Shown in pieces: positions 25,401 to 37,000 of a stretch of DNA of 64,000 nt. The notes under the pieces are model-generated. The model was not told the origin of the DNA, searched no databases, and worked only from the letters and a program-made list of their open reading frames with translations. Within the stretch, counting starts at the first letter, position 1. Every line of letters begins with the position of its first letter. A program made the position numbers and the translations under genes. The stretch comes from Haliclystus octoradiatus (Eukaryota; Cnidaria; Staurozoa; Stauromedusae; Haliclystidae): assembly GCA_916610825.1 (NCBI GenBank), contig OU744451.1, positions 1,550,001 to 1,614,000 on the forward strand, read 5' to 3'.

Positions 25401-27793
25401 CTTGATTTTATAACCATAAGTTTCCATATGGATTTAAGTCATTTTATTTTGGCTTGCATGTTGCATCTTTCATTAATTTACGTAATGTTGAACCCCATCT
25501 TTCCCCGTACATCAAATGCGTGATAATTTGCCAGAACAATACGATCAAACAGAATGCGGTTACCGATATGCAGAATCCTGCACCACGCTGTACAAAGGAT
25601 ATAAGTCCCGCTTACCACTTGTCAAATTGCGGCGTATCAAAGTGGAACTTATAGATCATTCATTTGATCTAATTCTAATTCATCTATCTAGCTTGATTAT
25701 TTTTACCATATGGTTTGTCATTGTCAACTTAATTTAGCTGCAAATAGCTGCTGCAAAAATAGCACAATAGGCATGAATGCTATTAGTCATTAATAATAAT
25801 AATACGCAAACCGTGTCGGTGATCAAATCACCATTGTTTCATTATTGTTAAACTCCTTTTCCGCAGAGCACTTTCCAAACTTCTTATACGCTTCTGGGTT
25901 ATCTATAGGCCTTTGGCTATCCGACGTTTTGTTTTTACAGGTTAAAATGCTATAAATTGCTCATAAATTGCGATTAAAATTTCCAAAATAGTGATATTTC
26001 GACGGAAGTTATGTGAAAATAAACTGCTTTCCTTGATGTATCCCGTCATGCCTAGCAACATCACGAATTTTAGAGCACGCTTTATTTTAATGGCTGCCAA
26101 TATTTTGTAAAAGTGTTTCATATTTTGCAAAAGTATTCCAATATGCCTAGAAGGAGATGAGGTCCAACAATACTCCATTTTACATCACAAACAGAAGACA
26201 CAATTCTCGGTAAGTCTTTTACAACTTGAATGTTTAAATGCTTCATGTAAAGTCTGTCGAAGTCACTTTTACCGTGGTTTTTACCCTGTTGCATCACTTG
26301 CATGAGGGCTTACAGGACTCTAATGGCAATTGTTTATACTTTTAGTTTTCATAATCCCCAATAGCCTACTTTGTTATCAAGTCATCGTTGGCCGAAGAGA
26401 TTTCTGTGTCACTGTATCGCCATGATAGCTTGATTTGTTATGAACTGCTCTCCGTTGGAAGAAAGGATTTACTGTGTCACCGTTTTATGTCAGCAGTTCT
26501 GTTCTGTTATCCACACTGCACATACAGAGATTTGACCCATAACAAATACACAAATTCAGAGAATTAGTGTGGTACTTTTCAGTCGTCAAGCAGTTGTAAG
26601 TTGTACAAATACAAAATTAGAATTGTAATTTAGCTGCCTTCTATCGTTTTATCGAAATGTACATTTATAATGTGCCATACATTGACAACGTCCACTGTGA
26701 CCACACATTGTTTGAGTTAATCATTATTATAAGACGTAGGTGAATGGTGACCATTATAGACATTTGTCCTCTCTGTGAGAAGCTGGCTCAAGTTAATAAA
26801 ATATTAGAGTTTGGGTCTCTCATTTATGTAATTTACTGTATCAAATTTCAGAATCACCTGTTGTTATTACCACTCAATGACTCATGCTGAGATTCACTCA
26901 ACCGATACAGCAATAATATTTACATACCAATGCCTTTCACTGTGAAAACAAGTTCATTAACTGCTTACCTAACATACAATCCAAATTTATTTAATTTGAA
27001 CTATGTAGTCAACATAAAATTTACTTATAGATAACCTATATTTATTTGATTTGAAATATGTAAGACAATAGAGTATCAATTCTCTCCTTTTCTCTATGCT
27101 TTACATGTACGTAAGGATTAATTATCAAAACTGAAATTAATTATCAGTGTTGTTCTGCTTTTTTGATTCCTTCTCATGACTATTTTGTTTCATTGACATT
27201 CTCTTTGACAAGATTTACTGCAGGCTACTAACGGGAGCGAAGCGACCTCTTTGAGGAAGCCGAAGGCTGACTGGCCCCGGGCGCAGGCCGCAAGCCGAAG
27301 GCTTGTACAACAATAAAATAGAAACAACTAATTACATATATTATGCCTAGGCTTACTATTATTAAAACTTGCAAATGCATTAGCGCCCTATTTTTTTAAA
27401 AGCGGAAATTTATATAATACACATATCAAATCATTGTACATTTAGATATTTTGTTTATCGGCCATATTAAGCATTAGGCCTATTAGCCCAACAAAACTTC
27501 AAACTTATTTATAAGTACAACTTACTTTCTTCTCCAGCTGAATCAAGCTGGGTTACTTTAACAGATAACTTTCCAACACGTTCATGTACATGACATGTAC
27601 GACTATAGATATTAGTAGCCTCAATGAACAGTTCAGCGAAAACGTTTTCTGCGTGCTTCGCTAGGCTACTCAATTGTAGTATAACACCGCTCAATGTATT
27701 CACTGTCACAGCTTCCAGTTCATTTTTAACTCCTTTGGGTATTTCATCACGGCTAATATGAATTGGTTCAATACATCTTTTTACTAAAGGCAT
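21558..27793 (-). CDS. WASF: WASF/WAVE actin-nucleation-promoting factor (3 exons, 465 aa)
   Basis: Joined exons on the minus strand are 27793-27526, 23548-23289 and 22427-21558 (1,398 nt). The protein is the output subunit of the WAVE regulatory complex: downstream of Rac it recruits and activates Arp2/3 to build branched actin at the leading edge. Seen: N-terminal WAVE homology domain (residues 1 to about 170) beginning MPLVKRCIEP, with the family blocks VKVTQLD, ISLQDIN and GKEGLKFYTNPTYFFELW; a basic Lys/Arg patch across the exon 2-3 junction; a proline-rich centre with many PPPPP runs; a WH2 motif at about 399-415 (LLTAIRQGMALKKV); a central helix (VASILARRIAVEL); and an acidic tail with the Arp2/3-contacting Trp in EWDD. 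Length is slightly below vertebrate WASF1-3 (about 500-560). A single WASF gene of this form is typical for invertebrates. Confidence 0.96.
22812..23005 (+). mobile_element. TA-flanked MITE, copy 4
   Basis: CAGTCAAGCCTGTTATAACA to TATATACAGGTTTCCTTG between TA dinucleotides, in WASF intron 2. Confidence 0.75.
23289..23548 (-). CDS. WASF: WASF exon 2: rest of WAVE homology domain
   Basis: A 260-nt exon after acceptor cttctgtttag, entered in phase 1 (A+TT gives Ile) and left in phase 0 at AAG before gtaaaata. It contains the family signature GKEGLKFYTNPTYFFELW and the start of the Lys/Arg-rich basic region. Confidence 0.94.
24118..24196 (-). pseudogene. tRNA-like sequence inside a transposable element
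   Basis: On the minus strand: TAGCTCATTCGG (A box), an anticodon-like stem-loop, and GGTTTGAGTCC (B box) with a partly paired T stem. The acceptor strands do not pair, so this is a tRNA pseudogene or SINE head carried by the 24004-24405 element. Confidence 0.5.
24291..24319. repeat. Short interstitial telomere-like repeat
   Basis: About four CCTAAC-type units (ACCCTAAACCTAACCCTAAC), with weaker echoes at 24244-24270. Too short to be a telomere; it lies inside the 24004-24405 element. Confidence 0.5.
24706..27525 (-). other. WASF intron 1, remaining part
   Basis: Intron 1 runs 23549-27525. Apart from the element at 24004-24405, it holds a small inverted-repeat fragment near 25590-25660 and a GC-rich patch at 27228-27302. 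Minor frames here (for example 25103-25417, minus) show no recognisable domain. Confidence 0.4.
27228..27302. repeat. GC-rich patch with GCCGAAGGC repeats
   Basis: GGAGCGAAGCGACC, GAAGCCGAAGGCTGAC, then GCAAGCCGAAGGCTTG: short self-complementary GC words in a very AT-rich intron. Origin unknown. Confidence 0.5.
27526..27793 (-). CDS. WASF: WASF exon 1: start of WAVE homology domain
   Basis: Begins ATG-CCT-TTA (MPLVKRCIEP), matching the conserved WASF N terminus and fixing the start. It ends GGA GAA GAA A before gtaagttg, phase 1. It encodes 89 residues of the amphipathic helix/coiled-coil region that binds Abi and HSPC300 in the WAVE complex. Confidence 0.95.
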
Positions 27794-28032
27794 GTTTATG
27801 CTTTATTTGATGCTCTAGGCATCGAATAAAGCAACCAAATTTGTAATAAAAGTCAATAAAATTGTAGAAATAATATCTGTAAAACTCCTCCCAACTGAAA
27901 GTTTATCTTGACGGAAGGTGAGCCTCTATTTCATGTTTGTGTATTTGATTGTTTTATTCTGAGGCAATTGCACATAATCTTCACACAGACAATACTGAGA
28001 AGCGCCAAATAAAACACACGATACTCGGCAAC

Positions 28033-28100
28033 ATCATCATCATCATCATCATCATTTATTCAGCACCCGATAAACTTAAAGCTTTTTCACGGGATTGTAC
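28033..28100 (-). mobile_element. Retroposon 3' tail (GAATAAATGATGATG), minus orientation
   Basis: The reverse complement reads CCCGTGAAAAAGCTTTAAGT, TTATCGGGTGCTGAATAAAT, then (GAT)n. Very similar tails occur at about 31000, 37885 and 50510. Such 3' ends with a (GAT)n microsatellite suit truncated non-LTR elements or SINEs. Confidence 0.6.
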
Positions 28101-28404
28101 ATAATAAACAAAATATAATAACAGGTTATAATAAGTTATAGTAGATAAGGGAATCATTTACAGGATTTCGATTCAGATCGATAACGGTTTCGATTTATTT
28201 TAAAATATATATATATATGATCATCTGTCTTTATTAGTAAAAATATGTAAATATTTACTAAAATAGATACTCGTAAGACGGTCTTTATGAAAAAGACACT
28301 AATACTATACGGCTAAATTTTCAATTTAAGTATACAGTAGTTAAAATAATTTTATACACAGTTCAAATTTTAGGTAAACTAGTAATTTGGTTTTAAATTC
28401 GAAA

Positions 28405-28441
28405 ATGGAATCGGTAGTGAGTAATGACGATATATCAGATG
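28405..28441 (+). CDS. Possible first coding exon of an unidentified gene
   Basis: ATG-GAA-TCG-GTA opens 12 codons (MESVVSNDDISD) that run into a strong donor, G before gtaagtta, phase 1. It lies 611 bp upstream of, and divergent from, the WASF start, so the two could share a promoter. No convincing continuing exon was found before TFG at 33847, and a 669-bp repeat element begins within 30 bp of the donor. The gene is unrecognised and could be chance. Confidence 0.25.
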
Positions 28442-28468
28442 GTAAGTTATGGCCATTATAGTAGAATA

Positions 28469-29137
28469 AGGCCCTGTTTACAACTGAGGAGGGTGAGTTA
28501 CTCGGGTTGGCGAGTTACCCACCTGCGTAGTCCTGCCCCCCCCCCACCTCTTCAAATTTTGTCCAAAATATCATAAATACTATGATCAGTAGTTGATCAG
28601 TTGTGATCAGGTGTTTTTAAGACTGATCAAACAAAAGCGTTACAGTTATTAACGATGTTCTAGTGGGGGGCAGGACTACGCCAGTCCCCCCACCTCACCA
28701 AATTCGAAAATTTACATATCAAAAGTTTGATCACGCTGTCGTAAGTACTTATCAGGCATTTATATTGCTGATCAAATTACGATCAACGAAATATTTGCGT
28801 TTTAGGCTCAATTTATAGCGTAGTCCTGGCCCACCCACCCACTTAACCACGCCCAATTTCGAAAATTTTCATGTCAAAAGTTTGATCACGATGTGATCAG
28901 TCCTGATCAGGCTATAACTAAATTGATCAATTGAAGATCAAAGAGATATTCACGTTCCACGGTACAAAATTACCGTAGTCCTGGCCCCCCCACCCCGTTT
29001 AACCACGCCCAATTTTGACCCGGGTCTATTGTTTATGCGCGTTCTGTTCTGTTTACAAGCAAAGTGAGAAAGTTGTCTCGCCCACCCGAGTAACTCGCCT
29101 ACCCGGGTAACTCGCCCTCCTTGTAAACAGGGCCCTA
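28469..29137. mobile_element. Inverted-repeat element with internal TGATCA-rich repeats
   Basis: Ends AGGCCCTGTTTACAA and the complement of TTGTAAACAGGGCCC, each followed by GAGTTACTCGGGT-type sequence. The interior holds four imperfect ~150-bp repeats, each with CGTAGTCCTG, a C-run, and paired TGATCA sites. No transposase frame. Ends resemble hAT-type termini; target duplication not resolved. Confidence 0.65.
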
Positions 29138-29215
29138 AGAGCCTCAAAAGTCAATAGATTATGTATAAATGTTTTAATTATCACGAACTACGATGTGAAC
29201 TTGTTATCTCTCTCA

Positions 29216-29326
29216 TTGACTGATCTGTAAGTCCCGCATTGATATACCGCAATTTGACGAGCGGTAAGCGGTCACTTACCAACATATCAAAATCGTCATA
29301 GTAAAAGTGAGACTTGGGCAAGTCAA
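29216..29326. mobile_element. Short inverted-repeat element, copy of 21001-21098
   Basis: TTGACTGATCTGTAAGTCCC at the left and GAGACTTGGGCAAGTCAA at the right match the copy at 21001 almost base for base, with a short insertion (GGTAAGCGGTCACTTACC) in the centre. Confidence 0.7.
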
Positions 29327-29559
29327 TCTCTCTCACTGTCTCTTCCTGCCCGATGATGTATGTATCTGTATATGTATTTTATTTGCCAAAACTGACACGT
29401 ACATTTTAGAATTGATCGAAACCGTTGCATATTACAACTCATGTGTTTTATTTGTGACTACTCCGTATATAAAATGAAGTCGAACTATTTATACAGGATT
29501 ATAACGTCAAATATCGTATATGGCAATTAACGTGCTATTATCAATGTGAAGCCGTAGCC

Positions 29560-29910
29560 CGGGAGGTAACTCCAAGTGCCACATTCATGGGGGGTTGCCA
29601 CTTTGGAAAAATGTGGAGCACCCGAAAAGTCCCAAAAGTCCTTTAAAAGTAGCCTGCGCGCAGACCCAAATCTTTTTTTATGATTAGTATGACCCTACTA
29701 ATCATAAAAAAAAGATTTGGGGCTGCGCGCAGGCTATTTAAAAGCTACCCAAATTGTTTTGAAAATTTGAAAATGCTACCCAAAAAATCTCAGGAGGGTA
29801 CTTCCATATAGGCTACCCAAAAAGTACATTTCTCAGCAGTCGAATACGGACCCAAAAAATAGTGGCACGTCCCCGTATAGCAGCAATATGGGAGTTACCC
29901 CCGGGAGCCA
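29560..29910. repeat. Repeat with CCCGGGGGTAACTC ends, interrupted by a hairpin
   Basis: Inverted ends (CCCGGGAGGTAACTCC at left, GGAGTTACCCCCGGGAG at right) enclose repeated CTACCCAAAAA words. It is interrupted at 29650-29736 by a hairpin element. A related end (CCCGGGGGGTTAACTCAAG) lies near 63232. Confidence 0.55.
29650..29736. mobile_element. 87-bp hairpin element (TAGCCTGCGCGCAG ends)
   Basis: TAGCCTGCGCGCAGACCCAA and AATCTTTTTTTATGATTAGT fold onto the right half. Flanked by 8-bp direct repeats TTTAAAAG. Its ends match the 1-kb element at 34749-35753, of which it is a minimal version. Confidence 0.8.
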
Positions 29911-32020
29911 TAGGCATTGCACCGGATTTTGCATAAAGTTAAAATCTTTCTTGTCAAATATCTATAAAGGACCCTGCCCTAATGTTTACAAAAAATACAG
30001 AGTTAGTTGCTACACCGTAGAATCATTCGATAGGAACCAAAGTAGGAATAAACATCATTGCTCTTAATAAATTATAAGAGCCACTTCTCTAGAATGGCCG
30101 GGTGCCTTCGATAATGTATGTATATGTATGTATGTATTTTATTTTGTCGACAATGGTGACAGGCAAATACAGGGAAACTTGTGGCTCCCACGTATGTAAA
30201 GCCGTTAAAAAAGTTAAAATAGGTTATTAAGATAAAAGTTTTACAAACAAAATTGCTACTAAAATATTTACAAGGCATTTAGAACTATCTAGCTAAGTTA
30301 AAAAGGTTATAAGATAAAATTTAAAGGTTACGACATTTGTACTAAAGTATTCACAAGGCATTTAAATCTATGCTAGCTAAAGAACGTTTGAATGCTGGCA
30401 CTGTCTTTGAAATAACACATATTTGAACTTGGAAGTTGATTTTGATTTTAATTTGCAAGAGTTTTCTCTAATATGGTATTTATTTATATCGAAATCGCAT
30501 AGTTTATTTATGTCTAAATTGACCATATTATGTTAAACATCAAAATTAATTCGTTTTCAACTCTACGAGTTTCCAACGATTCAAGATTGTAATATTTTAG
30601 TCTTTCAGGATATGACTTGTAATACAAACTGTCTACTCTTGAAGAGTTCATTTGAAGTGAGGTGATCTATTTATACAGGTCGGAACTACTACTAAAAATT
30701 ACTAGAAAACGATTCATTTGAAGCGGGCTCTGGTGATACTTCCAGGCTGTGTGTTTGTGCGTGTATTTTATTTGAATTCGTAAGCCAACATGAGTAGCAG
30801 TACTGCTCGTTTTACATAATAATTGATAGTTGATGAAATCTGCTACCGTAATAACAGTAATAACAGTAACTATAGAAAAATATTTAAAATGGTTAAGTGG
30901 AGTAAGCAGGGTTTTTCAGCGTTGAGTATTAGCTTCAAGTGAGGCAGTTTTGTCTCAGTCGGGGCTTTCGATAGATTCGGTTATCAGTCCTTTGAAAAAA
31001 AGTTATGTATAACTTAAAGGTTCTGAATAAATGATGATGATGATGATGATGATGGTTGTTCTATGACTAAATAGTTTGTAGTTACTCAAACTTTTCAGTT
31101 TTGTTGAAAGAAATATCCAAATTCGTTAAAAGACAACTGTTCACGTAGCAAGTTGCCTTACTCCTAGATATTGAATATTTTTGAGTTGTTTAATGCCCCC
31201 CAGATGGTAAGCTGGTAGTCGTTAGCTGGTCCCTACTGTTTTTAATCCGTTCTTAGCGGGATATAAATATGTAGACCACCTGGTTCAGAAGACTGGTTCA
31301 TATAGTCTAGCAGGTTGTTTAACCTGGCATTAACATTGAAATTACTTCAATATCAATAGGCTGTTATCTGGAGTGCTTTAATATATTGAGAAAAAAATAC
31401 AATGCATGGGATTTAATTCTTTATAATTTGATAATAATAGATGAGATTACCTCCAGGAATATCCACGTAAACAGAAAGCTTCACTGAGGATCATCGATCC
31501 TAAAAATTCCAAAATTTTGTGTAATCTGCATTGCTTGGATTTCATTCAGTCACTAGAAAATACAATCACCAAAGTTTTAAGGAACTTGACTAAAACGTAA
31601 CCGAAGAAAAAATATTCATATCTTGAAATATATTACTAAAATAAAGTTTCTTACGTTGACGACCTCTCTCCCGATATTCATGAAATATCAACCAACTATA
31701 CCATCATTACAGTTTCAGAGTATACCATCCAATCGCAACACGCCGTGGATGTTACAGGACAGCAAAGTCGATAGAATATAGACTCGTATAGACACTTTGA
31801 GGACATGGAATTGGGATCAATTTATAAATGCCATTCTTTTTTGAATTTTACTCTGATCAATTAATTCATTAACGTAAAATGCTGATATTCGGGACTATCA
31901 GTTAAATTGATTTTCAATTTATCCCGTGTTTTTGACGTTTATTTCTTGATGTCTGAAATCTAGGATCCTATGATCCATACTTTTGTCAGGCATTGTAAGC
32001 TTATGATTAAAACATGAATA

Positions 32021-32197
32021 CAATCAAACCTGTTATAACGGTCACCTCTATAGATGGACCACCTGTTTATAGTGGTCACTCTTGCAATGTCTAAAATAGT
32101 ATTTTCTATTGAATCAAACCTGTAAATAAAGGCCACCTGTCTATAATGGTCAATTTACCTACCTCTGATAGCTGGCCGTTATATACAGGTTTCACTG
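32021..32197 (+). mobile_element. TA-flanked MITE, copy 5
   Basis: CAATCAAACCTGTTATAACG to TATATACAGGTTTCACTG, flanked by TA on both sides. Confidence 0.8.
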
Positions 32198-32511
32198 TAA
32201 CAGATATTAGAAATTCTCAGCTATATATTTATACATATTCTCTAGCATATTAAATAGACCGTGCTAGTAGTTAGCGATGCATCTGCATTTTAAATGCGCT
32301 GTAGAGTGACTTGTATAATTGTCACATGTTCATATAATTAGCAAAAAGTTATAATGATATTCTGTAATAAAAGTTACAATACAAAATATGTTATCATAAT
32401 AGAATGTGAGTATCAAATCAATGATCAAGTTATACATCATTATCCTTTTCGATATTTTATAAACGCTTACATAGTTGATGTGTAATTCATTTGGTCTGCT
32501 GTCGATTCAAT

Positions 32512-32722
32512 TATTGACACCAAAACCATGAAAAAATCGTGAAATTTCATTGCGTTTCCATGGCATTTTCACATATTAATATCGTGAAGATGGATCAGAT
32601 GATTTTCGAACTTTTTCATGACTTACACAAATTGTTGTTTTCACTTTTCCACATTTTCATCGAGTTTTCACAACACTTTCATGACATTTTCATGGTTTTG
32701 ATGTTGGTAGTGTGTACTTTAA
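32512..32722. mobile_element. MITE with ACCAAAACCATGAAAA ends, copy 2
   Basis: Left ATTGACACCAAAACCATGAA is mirrored by right TTCATGGTTTTGATGTTGG. The interior is full of TTTTCATG/CATGAAAA. Relative of 12628-12832. The plus-strand 64-codon frame across it is not a gene. Confidence 0.6.
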
Positions 32723-33846
32723 TATACTTTTGATATTTATAGGAAACCTTATGACAATATTTATTTAATTAATGTACTCAACAATGTTAAAGCAAGAGTT
32801 GTTAAAACGTTTTTGCCATGATGTCATTATAACTGATTTTGGAAATGGGAATATTTCATAGGCTCTGCATTGATCTTTGTAACCAGCTGTGTTTATAATT
32901 CCAGTTGTATCTATTTTGAGGAAAGGTTCCAGAGGTGATTTTTAAATCAGGTCGTTATTTCTTTAAGAGCTTCCAAAAATCTACAACGTAATTTCGTCAG
33001 GTATCGAGAAAAAATTTAATTTAAGGTATTTTGTTGTTCACTAAAATGTGATCGAATTTTGGGCGAATTTCATAGGTGCAAAAACTATATCGTAACACAT
33101 AGTTTTCACTGTTCAGTTCAATCCTTTGCTGTTTCTGCTGTAGGTAGGGCATAAAGGCGTTGCTAGTATCGTAGGGTGACGAAACAGGTAGAGAGTAGTG
33201 AGAAGGGCTTATAATTTCGATTGGATAAGATATGGATGGATGGAGATAAATAAATTAAATAGAGAATCCAGATCAAAAATCTGTCTAGTTTTAGTTTCCC
33301 TAATTAACCTAGATAACAATGATTGAAAGTTGCGTTGATCGTCATAACTCATAATTATTTATATGTAGTAACTTTTAATATGCCTTAATAATTGGCCAAT
33401 TGTGTCATATAAAAATTTAAGCTACCAGTAAACCCGGCGCTGTTGTTTGCCCATTGTTGAAAAAATAATAACATTTTATAGGGAAGTGAGAATTCATGCG
33501 TAAGCAATGATCGATAGCTAACATAAACAATTGCCTTCTCGATTAAACAATATTTCATTAAATAAATATGTTTTTTGTTTATCGAGTTTTGTGGAGACTC
33601 TGAACCGGAATAATATTCCGAGCTGATTTCTCCGGTGTTTCGGGCGATTGCTTAACCGTGATTTATAGATGACTCAGTCCAAGCCCCTTGTCTGGCGCTA
33701 ACTAAAAACGGTAAAAACGGCGTTGGCGGCAAGACAAGACAAGCGTCTCGTCTCTCCAACCAAAAGAGTGGTTGGAGAACGGTTGAAATATCACTACAAT
33801 AACATTTAAATCAAGCAAAACATCCACGAAATGATAATATAAGTGC

Positions 33847-34057
33847 ATGATGTCTTCTTCAAACTTAGGATTCCCTGCTCCACAACTTGATTTATCTGGA
33901 AAACTCATCATCAAAGCACGTCTCGGAGATGATATTCGACAAATTCCAATTCACAATGAAGACATTACTTACGATGAACTATTATTAATGATGCAAAGAC
34001 TATTTCGAGGCAGAATCAAAGGGTCTGATGATATAGTTATCAAATACAAAGACTCAG
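33847..34057 (+). CDS. TFG: TFG exon 1: first part of PB1 domain
   Basis: Starts at one of two adjacent ATGs and ends GAC TCA G before gtaactat. It encodes the first ~70 residues, including the basic face of PB1 ([13 protein letters not shown]) and IVIKYKDS at the junction where the acidic block follows in exon 2. Confidence 0.95.
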
Positions 34058-37000
34058 GTAACTATTATATTTACTAAAGCTACATATCTTAAGAATATTA
34101 TGTTAGCAACGTTCAAATTTGAAAATGTCATATACACGATTCATCAACAAAATTTTCCCATGTAGTTTTATATCAAATATGTCCCATTTCAAAGTTTAAT
34201 TTGATTTGATAAATGCTGGTATTTCTATAATAAATTCCTATCTTAAATAGTTTGAGTGTAGCTTAGAGATCATTTAAGATAACATTTTCAACGTTTATGA
34301 TATCATGTTACATATTAGGCTATAATATTATCAATGTATTATCGATTAACAGTTGGATGGGTCTTACTAAGAAAATACAATGTATATCTGTTAAATATTC
34401 CATTATTAGAAATCATGGGCTACGTTATTATATATCATGATTTGCTAGAATATTTTAACTTCAACAATGACTTAAATTTGTTTTTTCGAACTTACTAGGG
34501 GTGGCGCCATGAAAGGGTACAGGCATTACATCCCCCTGTTGAGGATACTCAGCCCCTAATTGATGAAAAACTTTTGACTGTTGAGGAAGCTTTTGGTACT
34601 TTTTCAAGCAACTTTTCAAATATTTTCCATTCCAACTGTATTTTTAGTTTTATTTGAAACCGAGTTCGACTGCAGGATGGTTTGGCTAAGAGCGTAATGA
34701 GCTGTTTTATAAAGAGGGTTGATGATAATCATAGACTTAGGCCTAGATTAGCCTGCGCGCAGACCCAAATCTTTTTTTTATGATTAGTAGGGTCTGCGTA
34801 ATATCGACAGAAAGCTCGCACTGGGCGGAAGTTGGAGGGAGTGGCGGAACGTCATTACACTATAACTCCTGCTGTTCAGCGTTGTTCAACTACAGACGGC
34901 GTCATAAACAGCATTTCTGCAAGTCCGATTTTCGTAAATAACAAAACTTTTCACAATCAAAATTGACACTTATTATTTACGAAATAAAATGGGTTGATTC
35001 ATAACCACGTTCAAATGATTAATACTAACTTAATACAACGTACTATTTCTGTTCAATATGAAGTGATCTAAGTTGTCCAATGTTTTTAATGCATTTGTTT
35101 TTCACAAAGAAACTCGAAAATTGACATCAATGATGAGAATTAGTCTTTCGTGAAGAAATATTTTTGTAATCCATTGCCATGGCACAGTGAACAAGATCCA
35201 GAGATTAAATCGTTCTATATCTAATACAATGATTTGTTCTTTCGATATTACCCATGACAAATTGGCTTTTACGACGAACACAAACACAATCCAAATAAAT
35301 TTCAGTATCTTGAAATCAAGTTGGCCGATGCTGCATGTAAAACATGTCCCGTCCTCTGTGAAAGGCAAATTAATAATTACAACAAGAAATCGTTTTCTTC
35401 AATACACTATGTTCATTTACTACAAACATAATTACAAAAAGTCTGTGTTGAATAAAAAAATCTGAGGTCTCCCTCGTACAAAACTGAAAAACGAACACAA
35501 GCAAATGATTTTATCGAAGAAGAACGACGTTTTACTTGAAAAGGAATGCGTCAAGAACTTATATTTATCGACCAATCATGTTCTGGTTCTAGTTTTGGAG
35601 AACTCGCTAGCGATTGGCTGATGAACAATAGACAAACAATAGATTTCTCACGTTTCTGCCACTCCCCCTTATTCAGTCCAGCGCAAGCTTTCTGTCGATA
35701 TTACGCAGACCCTACTAATCATAAAAAAAAGATTTGGGTCTGTGCGCAGGCTAGGCCTAGATAGACTGCTGATTCCATTGCCAAACTTCACGGAAACACA
35801 TAGCGACCATGGGCATCCATAATGGCTGACGCAAGGTACCAAAACAAAGGCTTGAAAACCGCGAAGTTTCAAGCCATTTTTTAAGCAATTTTTGTTTCTA
35901 AATGAAACAGGATTTTTATTCATAAAAGAGTTATTTATGACTACCAATTTCAAGTTGCATCATACATGAGTTGAAAATTCTATTTTTTAATCGCATTTGA
36001 AAGTACATAATATTTTTTTTTAATTTTTATGTTTCCTTGTCTCTCGGTGTGATTTTAAATTATTCATAAATGTTTGAAAATAATTGTGATCCTATGAACA
36101 AATCTCACTTTGCTGGCAGGAAAATCCTATTTAAACTATCTTTCTATGACAGTGAGAACATATTGTTTGGAGTTTAGATTACAAAAGAGTTTATAGGAGA
36201 GATCAAATAATTTTGAAAATGTCAATGAGGAGAGCGCTAAAATATGTCCTTTGCGTCAGCCATCTTTGTTCCCCATGTTGCACATTTTCGTCAGCAGTCT
36301 ATGTAAGTCTATGGTGATAATGGGCTGAGCGAATTATCTCAAACCAGCCAGCTACAGGCAATTCAATGAACGTCCAGTCAGGTTGGTCCCAGTGACTCGC
36401 AGTGGTCGAAAACATTTTCCAGTGCCTGCAACCACATAATTTTACCTTAAAAATACCTGCAAATATTTTACCAGGCATTATCTTGATCAAGCAATTTAAA
36501 CTGACATTATTTATACCTATTAGAGTGATTAGTTTCATCGATCGTTATGCAACTATTATTCGGTTTCATTAATAAATTTTATGCATTATTTATAGATTAA
36601 AAATACTTTAAATTTTAGAAAAATGTACCTGCAGGAATTTTATTGGTTAATACCTGTGTCTGCAACCGCCAATCCCATTGGTCACAACATTTCTACCCCT
36701 GAAAGCGAGTACACGCAAATCCTGATCAAATTGGAAACTCTTATTTGTGATGTCAAGCTCGTTTTGCAATATCGATTGCATTTTCAAAACTTTTTTTTGT
36801 TATAATTTGATTTTAATTTAATTTAAGCCTGACATAAAAATTATTTGCTAGCGCTTGTAAATTGTAAAAAAAATTCAAATACATTTAAAAAAGATTTAGC
36901 TGGCTGATTTGTAGCCTGTGTACCAGCCCCTAGGTTATCGTGCCAGCCACCGGATTCATTATGGTATAAACATTAATAGTTGATAGATCTATTTTGAAAG

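Larger units (their letters stand above)
30090..33840. other. Intergenic region upstream of TFG, mostly repeats
   Basis: Contains a family-1 SINE tail fragment (GGGTGCCTTCGATAATG at about 30100), a retroposon tail near 31025 ending (GAT)n, the TA-flanked MITE at 32021, the MITE at 32512 and unassigned AT-rich sequence. The last ~150 bp (GCAAGACAAGACAAGCGTC, and a small hairpin CTCCAACC...GGTTGGAG) is the probable TFG 5' UTR or promoter. Confidence 0.45.

Noticed and set aside
25103-25417. 104-codon Cys-rich minus-strand frame
   Set aside because: No family recognised and no neighbouring exons in phase; inside a WASF intron. It could be transposon-derived but that is unsupported.
31450-31505. 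Possible minus-strand mini-exon (tttttag ... CTGGAG gtaatct) upstream of WASF
   Set aside because: Splice-like borders alone; only one frame is open and nothing links it to WASF, so it is left out as chance or a 5' UTR exon at best.
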